Shown piece after piece: positions 8,991 through 17,166 of a stretch of 34,809 nt of DNA. The stretch is from an uncultured Collinsella sp. (GTDB taxonomy: Bacteria > Actinomycetota > Coriobacteriia > Coriobacteriales > Coriobacteriaceae), in the NCBI GenBank assembly GCA_900540095.1, contig UQEO01000010.1:1-34809 (forward strand). The letters are read 5' to 3'. The notes under the pieces were generated by a model that did not search any database, was not told the origin of the DNA, and worked only from the letters and a program-made list of their open reading frames with translations. Every line of letters begins with the position of its first letter. Positions within the stretch are counted from its first letter, which is position 1. The position numbers and the translations under genes were made by a program.

Positions 8991-9050
8991 TTCGAACCCG
9001 CGATATCCACCTTGAAAGGGTGGCGTCCTTGGCCGCTAGACGATGGGGAC
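8977..9050 (-). tRNA. tRNA-Glu (anticodon TTC)
   Basis: The minus strand begins GTCCCCATCGTCTAGCGG, typical of tRNA-Glu. The anticodon loop CTTTCAA gives anticodon TTC between CCACC/GGTGG stems, the T-arm is CGGGTTCGAATCCCG, and the acceptor stem GTCCCCA pairs with TGGGGGC (one G-T pair). CCA is encoded at 8974-8976. Confidence 0.96.
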
Positions 9051-9060
9051 AGCGGGAAAG

Positions 9061-9088
9061 AGTATAGCAGACTTTTTTAGCCGTTCAC
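9061..9088 (-). promoter_or_regulatory. Promoter of tRNA-Glu
   Basis: TATACT (9061-9066, minus strand) as -10 and GTGAAC (9083-9088) as -35, 16 bases apart, ending 10 bases before the tRNA 5' end. Confidence 0.6.
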
Positions 9089-9110
9089 ATATCGTTGGCA
9101 AACTGAAAAA

Positions 9111-9143
9111 CCACCACAAAGGTGCCTGTCCCCTTTGTGGTGG
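9111..9143. repeat. REP-like hairpin, copy 1
   Basis: Perfect 10-bp stem CCACCACAAA / TTTGTGGTGG around a 13-base loop reading GGGGACAGGCACC on the minus strand. It lies 7 bases past the murT-gatD stop. Two further hairpins with the same loop size and a GGGG(A/T)C loop start occur at 16449 and 23697 with different stems. Confidence 0.7.
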
Positions 9144-9150
9144 TGAGGTG

Positions 9151-11328
9151 CTAGGGGAGGAGCTTCATGGCGGCGTCGTGGGCGGCGTGCTCGTAGGTGT
9201 CGTCGAGGGGCTTGAGCGGCAGCAGGGCGGCGGCCTGTGCATCGCCACGGTGCTCGAGGGCATGGGCGATCAGCCAGTCGGCGAGCTCGGGGTTCTTGGG
9301 CAGCGCCGGGCCATGCAGGTACGTGCCGATGACGCCCTTGTAGATCAGGCCCTCAAAGCCATCGTCGCCGTTGTTGCCGGTGCCCGCGACGACGGACGTT
9401 CCGAGCGGCGTTGCCTCCGCGTCGAGCAGGGTGCGACCTCCATGGTTTTCGAATCCCACAAAGGGCTCAGGTGCCAGATCGGTTTTGACGGCTACGTTGC
9501 CGATCAGGCGATCGGAGCCACGTACGGTTTCGGCGGCAATGACGCCCAGGCCCTCGATGCGATCCTCACCCATATAGTACGAACGGCCGAGCAGCTGATA
9601 GCTGCCACAGATGGCAAGCAGCGAGCCGCCATCCTCAACATAGGATGCGACCTTGTCTTTTTGGGCGAGCAGCTCGTGTGCCACGGCTAGCTGGTCGCGG
9701 TCGGAGCCGCCACCCATCATGACGATATCGGCATCGGTGAGATCGAGTGACTCGCCCATACGGACCTCGTCCACGCGCACGGGAATGCCACGCCAGGCGC
9801 AGCGGCGCTCGAGGGCGATGACGTTGCCGCCGTCGCCGTAGAGGTTAAGGGCATCGGGATACAGGTAGACGATGCGCAGCGGGCGCGAAAGCTCGACTGG
9901 CGCGATACCGACAGGAAGAGCGCTGCCGTCGGCACGGGCTACGGCGCGCCCAGCAACAGCGTCGGCGGTGGCGCCTTTCAGCCCGTCGAGCTCCTTGACC
10001 AGCGGCGGGAAGGCCGTGTAGTTGGCGACGGCGTAGAAGGTGTCATCGGCGGCCTCGTCTGCCACGGCGCCAATTGCCTGCGCGACGTCCGAGATAATCG
10101 CGGCATCGATGCCGGCGTACCTGAGGCGCACCTGCATGTCGTGCGCGCGCGTGCCTCCGGCAAAGGCGACAAGACCCGGCGTGTCGGCGATGCGCTCAAA
10201 GTCGACGTCGTAGATCCACGATACATCGTGGCCGTCGGCATCGTTATCGTTGAGGAAGAAAGCGCAGAGTCTGCCGCCTGCCGTCTTGATGGACTGGATT
10301 TGTCGATCGAAGCCTACGGGATTCTTAGCCAGGTTGGCCTCGACGGTGCGGCCGGCGATATCCCAGCGGCCCATGCGTCCGCCGGCGGGGACGTAGGCAT
10401 CGAGCGTGGGCTGCAGGTGCGCCGTATCCACGCCTAACTCATGTGCGGCAAAGAATGCAGCGGCAACGTTGTAGACCATGTACAGGCCGTTGTAACGCGT
10501 GACGATGTGTGCGGCTGGCGCGCTGGAATCAGATCCAAACACCAGGTCAAAACCATAGCCGTCGCAGCCGAGCTCCACGCCCGTCACGCGACGGACAAGC
10601 GCAGGGCGGGCCCAGCCGCACGAGGGGCAATGGTAGGCGCCGAGCTGGCCGTATTGCACGTAGTCATACTCCAGCGGCGCGTTGCACCGTGAGCAAAAAC
10701 GTGAGTCGCTAATACGGTCGGACTCGGTGTTGGTGGCGCCGTCGATGCCAAAGGCAATACTCGCGTTGGGAACGCGCGCGGCAATCGAGGCGCACAGCGG
10801 GTCGTCGGCGTTGTAGATAAGCGTTGTTGTCGGCGAGAGCTCCAACGCATGGGCGATGACCTCCTGGGTGTGATCGATCTCGCCATAGCGATCCAGCTGG
10901 TCGCGGAACAGGTTGAGCAGCACAAAGTACGTCGGCTTGAGCTTGGGCAGGACGCGCACGGTGTAGAGCTCATCGCATTCAAAAACGCCCACGCGCTTGC
11001 CGCCGCCGGCTCGCTTGAGGCCGCTGCGCGCCTCGAGCAGTGCGCCCACCACGCCCGGCTCCATGTTGTTGCCGGCGCGGTTGCATACCACGGTGGCGCC
11101 GCTGGCGGCAACGGCGTCGGCGATGAGGTTGGAGGTGGTGGTCTTGCCATTAGTACCGGTGATCACCACGCTGCGGTCGACAAGGCCCGCGAGGTCGCTT
11201 AGTAGCTCGGGGTCGATCTTCATGGCGATACGGCCGGGGAGTACGCCACCCTGGCGCTTAAGGACGGAGCGCAGCCCCCAGCGGGCGATATCGCTCGAGG
11301 TGCAGGCGAGAGATGAGCGGAAGTTCAT
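9151..11328 (-). CDS. MurT-GatD fusion: lipid II isoglutaminyl synthase (glutamine-hydrolysing)
   Basis: One open frame of 725 residues joins two normally separate subunits. Residues 1-445 are MurT: Mur ligase-type P-loop ITGTNGKTTTSN (58-65), a four-cysteine zinc ribbon (C212, C215, C234, C237) inserted in the central domain, and a DUF1727 domain with NDNDADGHDVSWIYD (360-374). Residues from about 485 on are GatD, a class I glutamine amidotransferase-like domain with nucleophile C574 in LLAICGSYQLLGR and histidines in FENHGG and GTYLHGP. MurT-GatD amidates the D-glutamate of lipid II to D-isoglutamine at the inner membrane face, with glutamine as nitrogen donor. The start at 11328 has an AGGA site. 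The usual separate sizes sum close to this length, which argues for a true fusion. No frame anomaly was seen at the junction. Confidence 0.92.
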   Translation of the reverse strand: MNFRSSLACTSSDIARWGLRSVLKRQGGVLPGRIAMKIDPELLSDLAGLVDRSVVITGTNGKTTTSNLIADAVAASGATVVCNRAGNNMEPGVVGALLEARSGLKRAGGGKRVGVFECDELYTVRVLPKLKPTYFVLLNLFRDQLDRYGEIDHTQEVIAHALELSPTTTLIYNADDPLCASIAARVPNASIAFGIDGATNTESDRISDSRFCSRCNAPLEYDYVQYGQLGAYHCPSCGWARPALVRRVTGVELGCDGYGFDLVFGSDSSAPAAHIVTRYNGLYMVYNVAAAFFAAHELGVDTAHLQPTLDAYVPAGGRMGRWDIAGRTVEANLAKNPVGFDRQIQSIKTAGGRLCAFFLNDNDADGHDVSWIYDVDFERIADTPGLVAFAGGTRAHDMQVRLRYAGIDAAIISDVAQAIGAVADEAADDTFYAVANYTAFPPLVKELDGLKGATADAVAGRAVARADGSALPVGIAPVELSRPLRIVYLYPDALNLYGDGGNVIALERRCAWRGIPVRVDEVRMGESLDLTDADIVMMGGGSDRDQLAVAHELLAQKDKVASYVEDGGSLLAICGSYQLLGRSYYMGEDRIEGLGVIAAETVRGSDRLIGNVAVKTDLAPEPFVGFENHGGRTLLDAEATPLGTSVVAGTGNNGDDGFEGLIYKGVIGTYLHGPALPKNPELADWLIAHALEHRGDAQAAALLPLKPLDDTYEHAAHDAAMKLLP

Positions 11329-11373
11329 GAAGCCGTTCCTAACGTGAATGACATGGTCGTGGCGTTTGCGCCG

Positions 11374-12417
11374 TTAAAAGCCGTAACGGCGCGCAAATTC
11401 CTGGGCAAGCTGCGATACGTCTTCGCAGGCATTGGCCCAGGGGGCAAAGTCGGGAGTGTCCGAGATAATACCGTCCGCTTCCCAAACGGCCTGGTGCGAA
11501 AGATCCCAGGGATCGTGTGGCTCGGGCCGGCAGGGAAGGTACGGTGTCTGGTACATGGGGTTCAGTAAGAAGAACGCGCCGCCCTCGCAGCGGTTGGCAA
11601 ACTCACGCAGCGCGCGTGTCGCCGGGCGCATCTTGTTCGTTTTGAACAGCAAGATCGTGCGGGCGAGCAGGTACCAGGGGGAGTTCTCGAGGGTATCGGC
11701 CCCCATCTGCTCCTCGAGCTGGTGGGCCAGGGCAAAAAAGCCGTCCTCGTCTTCCAAGCGAGCGAGGGCGAGTAGCACGGTGCCTGCAGCTCGGGTGGGA
11801 TAGCCTTCTGCCTTAAGAACACGGCGGGCGTAGTTGGCAGCAGCGCGGTAGCGGGCGCTCGCCATGCACAGCTGCGAGATGGCCTCGAGCGTGTGAAGCC
11901 ACCCGATAAGAGCCGGCTCGCTCACGGTAAGGTCTGCTGCGGTGACACCGTCGGCCAAAACATTATTGGCCCAGTAGTGTGGGGCCTCCATATCGAACCC
12001 GGGCACGCTTTGCTGCAGGTAATCGGTCGTGGTCGCCTCGAGCTTCATCAGGTCGCCCAGGCAGGCGTCAACGGGCGTGTCCGCCAAAATGATGGCGAGC
12101 AGCTGAGCATCGAGGACATACGCATCGATGCGGACAATCTTGAGCAGCTCATCGCGCATGTCGTCGAACAGGCGATTGCGCGTCTGCTCAAACTCCTCGT
12201 CGCTGCCCATATCTTCGATGCGATGGAGCTCGTCGAGCAGGTGGCGATGAACACCGGCATAGGACAGCAGCGCCTGGGCATGCTCGGACTGCGCGTACTT
12301 TTGGGGATTCGCACTAATGTCGTTATGGACAAGCTCGCGTGCTGCATCGGTGAGCTCGGGGTGCGACGCCAGATAGGTGCGCTCCAGGTAGGCGGGGATG
12401 TAGACGCTCGGATCCAT
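11374..12417 (-). CDS. Uncharacterised helical TPR-like protein, second of a tandem pair
   Basis: 347 residues, predicted all-helical and soluble, with no signal peptide or membrane segment and no catalytic motif I recognise. The stretch WLHTLEAISQLCMASARYR, then AAANYARRVLKAEG and VLLALARLEDEDG, has the helix-turn-helix rhythm of tetratricopeptide repeats. The same pattern occurs in the upstream neighbour (WLAALASRALISGRYRMS, EAANRSLDFAP, TAMLAMAKLEY), so the two are distant paralogues. The ATG at 12417 overlaps the upstream stop by one base (TAATG), implying translational coupling. The downstream neighbour is the MurT-GatD fusion, 45 bases away on the same strand. Function unknown; a scaffold or adaptor role would fit TPR proteins in general. 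Confidence 0.75.
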   Translation of the reverse strand: MDPSVYIPAYLERTYLASHPELTDAARELVHNDISANPQKYAQSEHAQALLSYAGVHRHLLDELHRIEDMGSDEEFEQTRNRLFDDMRDELLKIVRIDAYVLDAQLLAIILADTPVDACLGDLMKLEATTTDYLQQSVPGFDMEAPHYWANNVLADGVTAADLTVSEPALIGWLHTLEAISQLCMASARYRAAANYARRVLKAEGYPTRAAGTVLLALARLEDEDGFFALAHQLEEQMGADTLENSPWYLLARTILLFKTNKMRPATRALREFANRCEGGAFFLLNPMYQTPYLPCRPEPHDPWDLSHQAVWEADGIISDTPDFAPWANACEDVSQLAQEFARRYGF

Positions 12418-13493
12418 TAGAGGTCTCCTCCCTTAAATGGAAGCCCCTGCTCGGCTGCGCGCAGGATGCGCTCGTCGATTTGGGAGCGCACGATGTCGTT
12501 GGTGGCGACCCAGGCGGCAAAGCTGGCGTTGTCGGGGGCGCCCAGGCCCTCCTGCAGTACCGGCGTCGCCTCGGACAGCGCAAGGACAAGCTCGTCGGTG
12601 GAGCCCACACCCACGTTGACGCGGGCATAGACGCCATCGGGAAACTCGGTTTGGAAGTAGAGTGCCTCGGCTGCGTGCGGACACGAGCGCACAAGGATAC
12701 GCAGGTAGTGCTCGGCGCCCTCGTAGTCCAGTTCGCGCCAAGCCGTGCTCATCAGCGCGATGAGCGTCCACGGGTCCAAGTCGCGCTCCGCATCTTTGGG
12801 GCGGCGGCGCAGCGGGGTATTCGCGAGGTACGGCACGGAGTGGGCAGAGCGAAAGCGCTTGAGCTCCTCGGCGGGGTATTCGAGCTTTGCCATGGCGAGC
12901 ATCGCGGTGTGGCGGACACCAGCGGGGTCGTTGGGCGCAAAGTCCAAGCTGCGGTTTGCGGCTTCGAGCGACATGCGGTAGCGGCCGCTAATGAGGGCGC
13001 GCGACGCAAGGGCGGCAAGCCAGCGCAGGTAGGGACGGCGGGTCAGGTCGCCTGCGGCCTCACGCTCGTAGGGGTCTTGCGCCGAGGCGATCTTGAGCGC
13101 CAGGTCGTGCTCGACCTCATCGCACTTGGACACCAGGTACTGTACGTATTCCTCGTTGGATTCGGCGGTGAGTGCCGTCAGCATGCGCTGGGCGTCCCAG
13201 TTGGCCGGATCGAGTGCGGCGGCCTCGCGAAGCATGTTCTCGGCAGCGGCCTCTTCCTGCTCGGCCTGGGCATCGTCGGGGATAAAGGGAATGCGGTAGT
13301 CGACAGCCTCGACCACCTTGGCAATGAGGTGCCCGGCGCGGTCGCGGTCGTGCACGATGAGCGGTGCGGGGTTGCGGGTGAATTGTTCCATCAGACGCTC
13401 TACGGCGGCAGCGTCGGTGAGCGGGATATTGTCGCGGCGCAAAGCCTCAAGAACGAGGCGATGGCAATCCTCTTGAATGGGATCGAATGCCAT
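12417..13493 (-). CDS. Uncharacterised TPR-like protein, first of a tandem pair
   Basis: 358 residues beginning MAFDPIQEDCHRLVLEAL, with a strong AGGAGG site 5 bases before the ATG at 13493. Helix-rich; repeat-like segments at about 160-210 (WLAALASRALISGRYRMS, then EAANRSLDFAPNDP) and 240-275 (DPWTLIALMSTAWRELDYEG, AEHYLRILVRSCPHAAEALY) fit tetratricopeptide units. The C-terminus contains GSTDELVLALSEATPVLQEG. Some resemblance to ST7/TPR-type proteins is possible but I cannot assign a function. It overlaps the downstream paralogue by one base, so the two are co-expressed. A TATATA box lies upstream on the minus strand near 13532, a candidate -10. Confidence 0.75.
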   Translation of the reverse strand: MAFDPIQEDCHRLVLEALRRDNIPLTDAAAVERLMEQFTRNPAPLIVHDRDRAGHLIAKVVEAVDYRIPFIPDDAQAEQEEAAAENMLREAAALDPANWDAQRMLTALTAESNEEYVQYLVSKCDEVEHDLALKIASAQDPYEREAAGDLTRRPYLRWLAALASRALISGRYRMSLEAANRSLDFAPNDPAGVRHTAMLAMAKLEYPAEELKRFRSAHSVPYLANTPLRRRPKDAERDLDPWTLIALMSTAWRELDYEGAEHYLRILVRSCPHAAEALYFQTEFPDGVYARVNVGVGSTDELVLALSEATPVLQEGLGAPDNASFAAWVATNDIVRSQIDERILRAAEQGLPFKGGDL

Positions 13494-13560
13494 GGGGCCT
13501 CCTTTGCTGCGGTTAGGGTTCAAATATCTCTATATAAGGTTCTAGTTTACCCGCATGTGG

Positions 13561-13720
13561 CACACCGGGGGTGCCGCACTTGGACATGCACCTTTGCACC
13601 ACGAAGACGGATGTCGCACAAATGTCGGCACCTTGGACGACTGAGTGGTATCACTGTGCCGCAAACGGTCGATTTTTGGCGGCGAACGGGGCGCATTTTG
13701 GAGGGGCACAGTCCTGCCCG
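13561..13720. repeat. Cluster of extragenic palindromes in a 500-base gap
   Basis: The gap 13494-13993 holds no convincing gene. It contains GGTGCCG / CGGCACC (about 13570 and 13625) and ACTGTGCC / GGCACAGT (about 13653 and 13704) as inverted pairs. Several GTGCCGCA-type words match the hairpin at 1508-1543. They may belong to a short dispersed palindrome family of this genome. Confidence 0.4.
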
Positions 13721-13927
13721 GGATATGTGGTCAACCTTGATAAAACGTTTGCCCAGCTTGGGAGTATGGATGCCGCACAAGGGTCTTCAGGGATAGAAAA
13801 AACGTTTCATCATTGTTGGCTTTAGGTGAATAACTGACCAACCAGAACGGTAAAATAGTGTTTGTCTGAGCGTTGAGACGTTTAGACATCGCGCATTGTC
13901 ATCGCCGGCAACGCGCAAACCGGTCCT

Positions 13928-13952
13928 AACGGAGCCAATTGGGTGCTCCGTT
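13928..13952 (+). promoter_or_regulatory. Leader hairpin of the alcohol dehydrogenase gene
   Basis: Perfect stem AACGGAGC / GCTCCGTT with a 9-base loop, 42 bases before the start codon and clear of the AGGAGG site. No T-run follows, so it is more likely a stabilising or regulatory stem than a terminator. TAAAAT just upstream (about 13851) is a possible -10. Confidence 0.45.
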
Positions 13953-13993
13953 ATATACGCAAGTCTAAGAGGGGCTTGTTTAGGAGGCACAGT

Positions 13994-15217
13994 ATGGGAC
14001 GTTTTACCAATCCTCGCGATCTGTACTTTGGTGAGGGCGCTCGCCACGAGGTGAAGAACCTCAAGGGCAAGAAGGCCATCATCGTTTCTGGCGGCAGCTC
14101 TATGCGCCGCGGCGGGTTCCTGCAGGACGTTGAGGCCGACCTCAAAGAGGGCGGCTTCGAGGTCAAGCTGTTCGAGGGCGTCGAGTCCGACCCGTCCATC
14201 GAGACGGTCATGAAGGGCGCCGAGGCCATGCGCGAGTTCGAGCCCGACTGGATTATCGCCATCGGCGGCGGCTCGCCCATCGATGCCGCTAAGGCCATGT
14301 GGGTCTTCTACGAGTATCCCGAGGAGTCCTTCGATAACATCATCCAGCCGTTCAGCTTCCCTGAGCTGCGTCAGAAGGCTCATTTCTGCGCCATCTCCTC
14401 TACCTCCGGCACCGCTACCGAGGTCACCGCGTTCTCCGTCATTACCGACTACGCCAAGGGCATCAAGTACCCGCTGGCCGACTTCAACATCACCCCTGAT
14501 GTCGCCATCGTCGACCCCGAGCTCACCTACACCATGCCCGCCAAGCTGTGCGCTCACACCGGCATGGATGCTCTGACCCACTGCATGGAGGCCTACGTTT
14601 CCACCTGCGCCTCTATGTTCACCGACGCCAACGCTCTGCACGGCATCCGCGAGATCGTCGAGTGGCTGCCCAAGTCCTATGCTGGCGACCATGAGGCCCG
14701 TCAGCACATGCACGAGGCTCAGTGCATCGCCGGTATCGCCTTCTCCTCGGGCCTGCTCGGCATCGTTCACTCCATGGCTCACAAGACCGGTGCTGCCTTT
14801 GAGAACGGCCACATCATCCACGGTGCTGCTAACGCCATGTACCTGGGCAAGGTCATCCAGTGGAACTCCAAGGACCCGCGTGCTGCCGAGCGTTACGCTT
14901 ACGTGGCCAAGGAGATCCTGCACCTTCCCGGCGAGACCAACGAGGAGCTCATCGCCGCACTCGTCCAGAAGATTCGCGACCTCAACGACCAGCTCAACAT
15001 TCCGCAGTCCATCAAGGATTACGCGAATGGTGGCGTGAAGGTCGACGCCGAGAACCCGCAGATGGTTTCCGAGGAGGAGTTCCTCGCCAAGCTGCCCGAG
15101 ATCGCCGCGAACGCCGAGCAGGACGCCTGCACGCCCGAGAACCCGCGTGAGACCAAGGCTGCCGACTTCGAGAAGATCCTCAAGGCCTGCTACTACGACA
15201 CCGACATCGATTTCTAA
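13994..15217 (+). CDS. Iron-containing alcohol dehydrogenase
   Basis: 407-residue group III (Fe-dependent) alcohol dehydrogenase, probably reducing an aldehyde to an alcohol with NAD(P)H in fermentation. Nucleotide-binding block AIGGGSPIDAAKAMWVF near residues 90-105, then SSTSGTATEVTAFSVI. The metal-binding region is CAHTGMDALTHCMEAYVS near 188-205 (Asp and His ligands) and HSMAHKTGAAFENGHIIHG near 258-276 (His ligands). The start at 13994 sits 7 bases after AGGAGG; an upstream in-frame ATG at 13943 lies in the leader hairpin and lacks a good site. Monocistronic, with a terminator at 15239. Codon use is strongly biased, which suggests high expression. Butanol/propanediol-type substrates are typical but cannot be fixed from sequence. 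Confidence 0.92.
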   Translation: MGRFTNPRDLYFGEGARHEVKNLKGKKAIIVSGGSSMRRGGFLQDVEADLKEGGFEVKLFEGVESDPSIETVMKGAEAMREFEPDWIIAIGGGSPIDAAKAMWVFYEYPEESFDNIIQPFSFPELRQKAHFCAISSTSGTATEVTAFSVITDYAKGIKYPLADFNITPDVAIVDPELTYTMPAKLCAHTGMDALTHCMEAYVSTCASMFTDANALHGIREIVEWLPKSYAGDHEARQHMHEAQCIAGIAFSSGLLGIVHSMAHKTGAAFENGHIIHGAANAMYLGKVIQWNSKDPRAAERYAYVAKEILHLPGETNEELIAALVQKIRDLNDQLNIPQSIKDYANGGVKVDAENPQMVSEEEFLAKLPEIAANAEQDACTPENPRETKAADFEKILKACYYDTDIDF

Positions 15218-15238
15218 TCGACTCTTGTTATCGTAACG

Positions 15239-15280
15239 AGGGGCTCCGCACGTATCTGTACGGAGCCCCTTTCTTTTTTA
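15239..15280 (+). terminator. Terminator of the alcohol dehydrogenase gene
   Basis: Stem GGGGCTCCG / CGGAGCCCC with a 12-base loop, followed by TTTCTTTTTT. Confidence 0.9.
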
Positions 15281-15295
15281 GAGAATGGGATAGTT

Positions 15296-16396
15296 ATGGC
15301 TGCAATTTTCAATAGCCCCAGCAAGTACATCCAGGGTCCGGACGAGCTCGCCAAGCTCGGCTCCTATGTCGAGCCGCTCGGCGCTAAGGCCCTCGTCATC
15401 GTGACGCCTTCGGGCAAGAAGCGCGTCGGCGCCAAGATCGAGGGCGGCTTTGCCGAGGCCAAGGCCGAGCTGCTGTTTGAGGACTTTAACGGCGAGTGCT
15501 CCAAGGGCGAGGTCGATCGCCTGGTTGCGCTCGCTCGCGACAACGGTTGCGACATCATCGTCGGCGTCGGTGGCGGCAAGATCCTCGACACCGCGAAGGC
15601 CGTCGCCTATTACCTGGAGTCCCCGGTTATCATTTGCCCCACCATTGCTTCGACCGATGCCCCGTGTTCGGCGCTTTCGGTGCTCTATACCGATGACGGC
15701 CAGTTCGACAAATACCTCTTCCTTAAGGCAAACCCCAATATCGTCCTTATGGATACGACGGTTATCGCGGCGAGCCCGGTGCGCCTGACGGTTTCCGGTA
15801 TGGGCGATGCGCTCGCAACCTATTTCGAGGCTCAGGCGACGCACGATGCCGACGGCGGCACCTGCGCCGGCGGCAAGGGCGGAATGGCCGGTCTGGCGCT
15901 CGCCAAGCTCTGCTACGAGACGCTTATGGCCGATGGCGTCAAGGCCAAGGTCGCGCTGGAGAAGGGCGCGCTCACGCCTGCCGTCGAGCACATCATTGAG
16001 GCCAATACGCTGCTTTCGGGCATTGGCTTTGAGAGCTCGGGCCTTGCTGCTGCTCATGCCATCCACAATGGTCTGACGATGCTGCCCGAGTGCCACGGCA
16101 TGTATCACGGCGAGAAGGTCGCCTTTGGCACCATCGTCCAGCTGGTACTCGAGGATGCTCCGACTGAGAAACTCGAGGAAGTCTTGGGCTTCTGCATTGA
16201 GCTGGGCCTACCGGTCACGATGAAGGAACTTGGCGTTGCCGAGCTTACGCGCGAGAAGGCCATGATTGTTGCCGAGGCCGCGTGCGCGCCCGAGGACACC
16301 ATGTGCAACATGCCGTTTGAGGTGACGCCCGAGATGGTCGCAAACGCCATCCTGGGTGCCGACGCACTGGGCCACTACTATCTCATGGATGAGTAA
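15296..16396 (+). CDS. gldA: Glycerol dehydrogenase
   Basis: 366-residue NAD-dependent, zinc-containing glycerol dehydrogenase (glycerol to dihydroxyacetone). NAD-binding block VGVGGGKILDTAKAVAYY near residues 88-105 and PTIASTDAPCSALSV. The zinc ligands fall exactly where the family has them: D171 in GMGDALATYFEA, H254 in AAHAIHNGLT and H271 in MYHGEKVAFG. The start at 15296 lies 16 bases after the T-run of the preceding terminator with a weak GGGAT site. It ends in its own terminator. A second, internally deleted copy of the same family follows at 16510. The pairing with the Fe-alcohol dehydrogenase suggests a fermentative redox region rather than one operon. Confidence 0.94.
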   Translation: MAAIFNSPSKYIQGPDELAKLGSYVEPLGAKALVIVTPSGKKRVGAKIEGGFAEAKAELLFEDFNGECSKGEVDRLVALARDNGCDIIVGVGGGKILDTAKAVAYYLESPVIICPTIASTDAPCSALSVLYTDDGQFDKYLFLKANPNIVLMDTTVIAASPVRLTVSGMGDALATYFEAQATHDADGGTCAGGKGGMAGLALAKLCYETLMADGVKAKVALEKGALTPAVEHIIEANTLLSGIGFESSGLAAAHAIHNGLTMLPECHGMYHGEKVAFGTIVQLVLEDAPTEKLEEVLGFCIELGLPVTMKELGVAELTREKAMIVAEAACAPEDTMCNMPFEVTPEMVANAILGADALGHYYLMDE

Positions 16397-16408
16397 ATCA
16401 AGCTAAGG

Positions 16409-16446
16409 AAGGGGCAAAGCCAACAGATGGCTTTGCCCCTTTTTGC
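16409..16446 (+). terminator. Terminator of gldA
   Basis: Stem GGGGCAAAGCC / GGCTTTGCCCC with a 6-8 base loop and TTTTT, 14 bases after the gldA stop. Confidence 0.9.
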
Positions 16447-16448
16447 TA

Positions 16449-16479
16449 TGGTGCAAAGGGGTCAGGTTATTTTGCACCA
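16449..16479. repeat. REP-like hairpin, copy 2
   Basis: Perfect 9-bp stem TGGTGCAAA / TTTGCACCA with the 13-base loop GGGGTCAGGTTAT. Same architecture as 9111-9143 and 23697-23725. Confidence 0.7.
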
Positions 16480-16509
16480 ATCGTTGTTTGATGAAGGGAG
16501 GATTCTCGT

Positions 16510-17016
16510 ATGGCGCTTCCTATGGTTTACGGCGGTCCCGGCCGGTATGTTCAGGGACTGGGGGAGCTTTCGCGCCAGGGCAGGTATTTGTCATGGTTGG
16601 GCTGCGCTGCCTATGTCTTGTTTGACCAGGGCACCGAGGATCGGCTGTGCAGGCAGATCGTCGATGGATTTCTGGATGAAGATCTAAGCGAGCCGTTCTT
16701 TAAGATTTACAACGGTCCGTGTACGGAAGATGCCGTTGTCGAAATGGCCAAGGAAGCCCGGGCCGAGTATTGCGACATGGTGGTGGGCATTGGCGGCGGC
16801 AAGATGCTCGATATCGCCAAGGCCGTTGCGTTTTATGCCGAGTTGCCGTTGTGCGTATGCCCCACGGCGGCTTCGATGGACGGTCCGTGCAGCGAGATTT
16901 CCGATGCCGATCTGCAGGGTGTTGCAAATGCGGTCTTTAGAAACGAGCGCAATATGGCCAACGAGCAGGCCAAGGTGACCAAACAGAAGCTCGTGCAGCT
17001 CATGTGCGAGGCATAG
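16510..17016 (+). pseudogene. Internally deleted glycerol dehydrogenase paralogue (168 residues)
   Basis: The first 125 or so residues match the NAD-binding half of glycerol dehydrogenase (GGPGRYVQGLGEL, VVGIGGGKMLDIAKAVAFYA, CPTAASMDGPCSEI). The sequence then jumps to a segment aligning with the family C-terminus: NMANEQAKVTKQKLVQLMCEA against TMCNMPFEVTPEMVANAILGADA of the intact gldA. About 180 residues, including all three zinc ligands, are missing with no change of frame. It keeps a good ribosome site (AAGGGAGG) and start, so it may still be translated, but it cannot be a dehydrogenase. A degraded duplicate is the simplest reading; a small NAD-binding protein is possible. Confidence 0.75.
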
Positions 17017-17166
17017 CTTGGCGCTTGATTGACCTTGTGCAATCGGGGCGGCGATAGGCCATGGGTTATTTCCCTCAAGGTGCACCGCGTGTAATTTGCC
17101 CGAGGTCTGGGCCGATAGCGTATCATTATCTCTTGCTTGTTTGCACTGCTCAGGGAGGGGCCGCGC

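Noticed and set aside
13547..13780. 77-residue cysteine-containing open frame on the minus strand in the gap before the alcohol dehydrogenase
   Set aside because: No ribosome site, it overlaps the palindrome cluster, and its sequence has no domain-like pattern.
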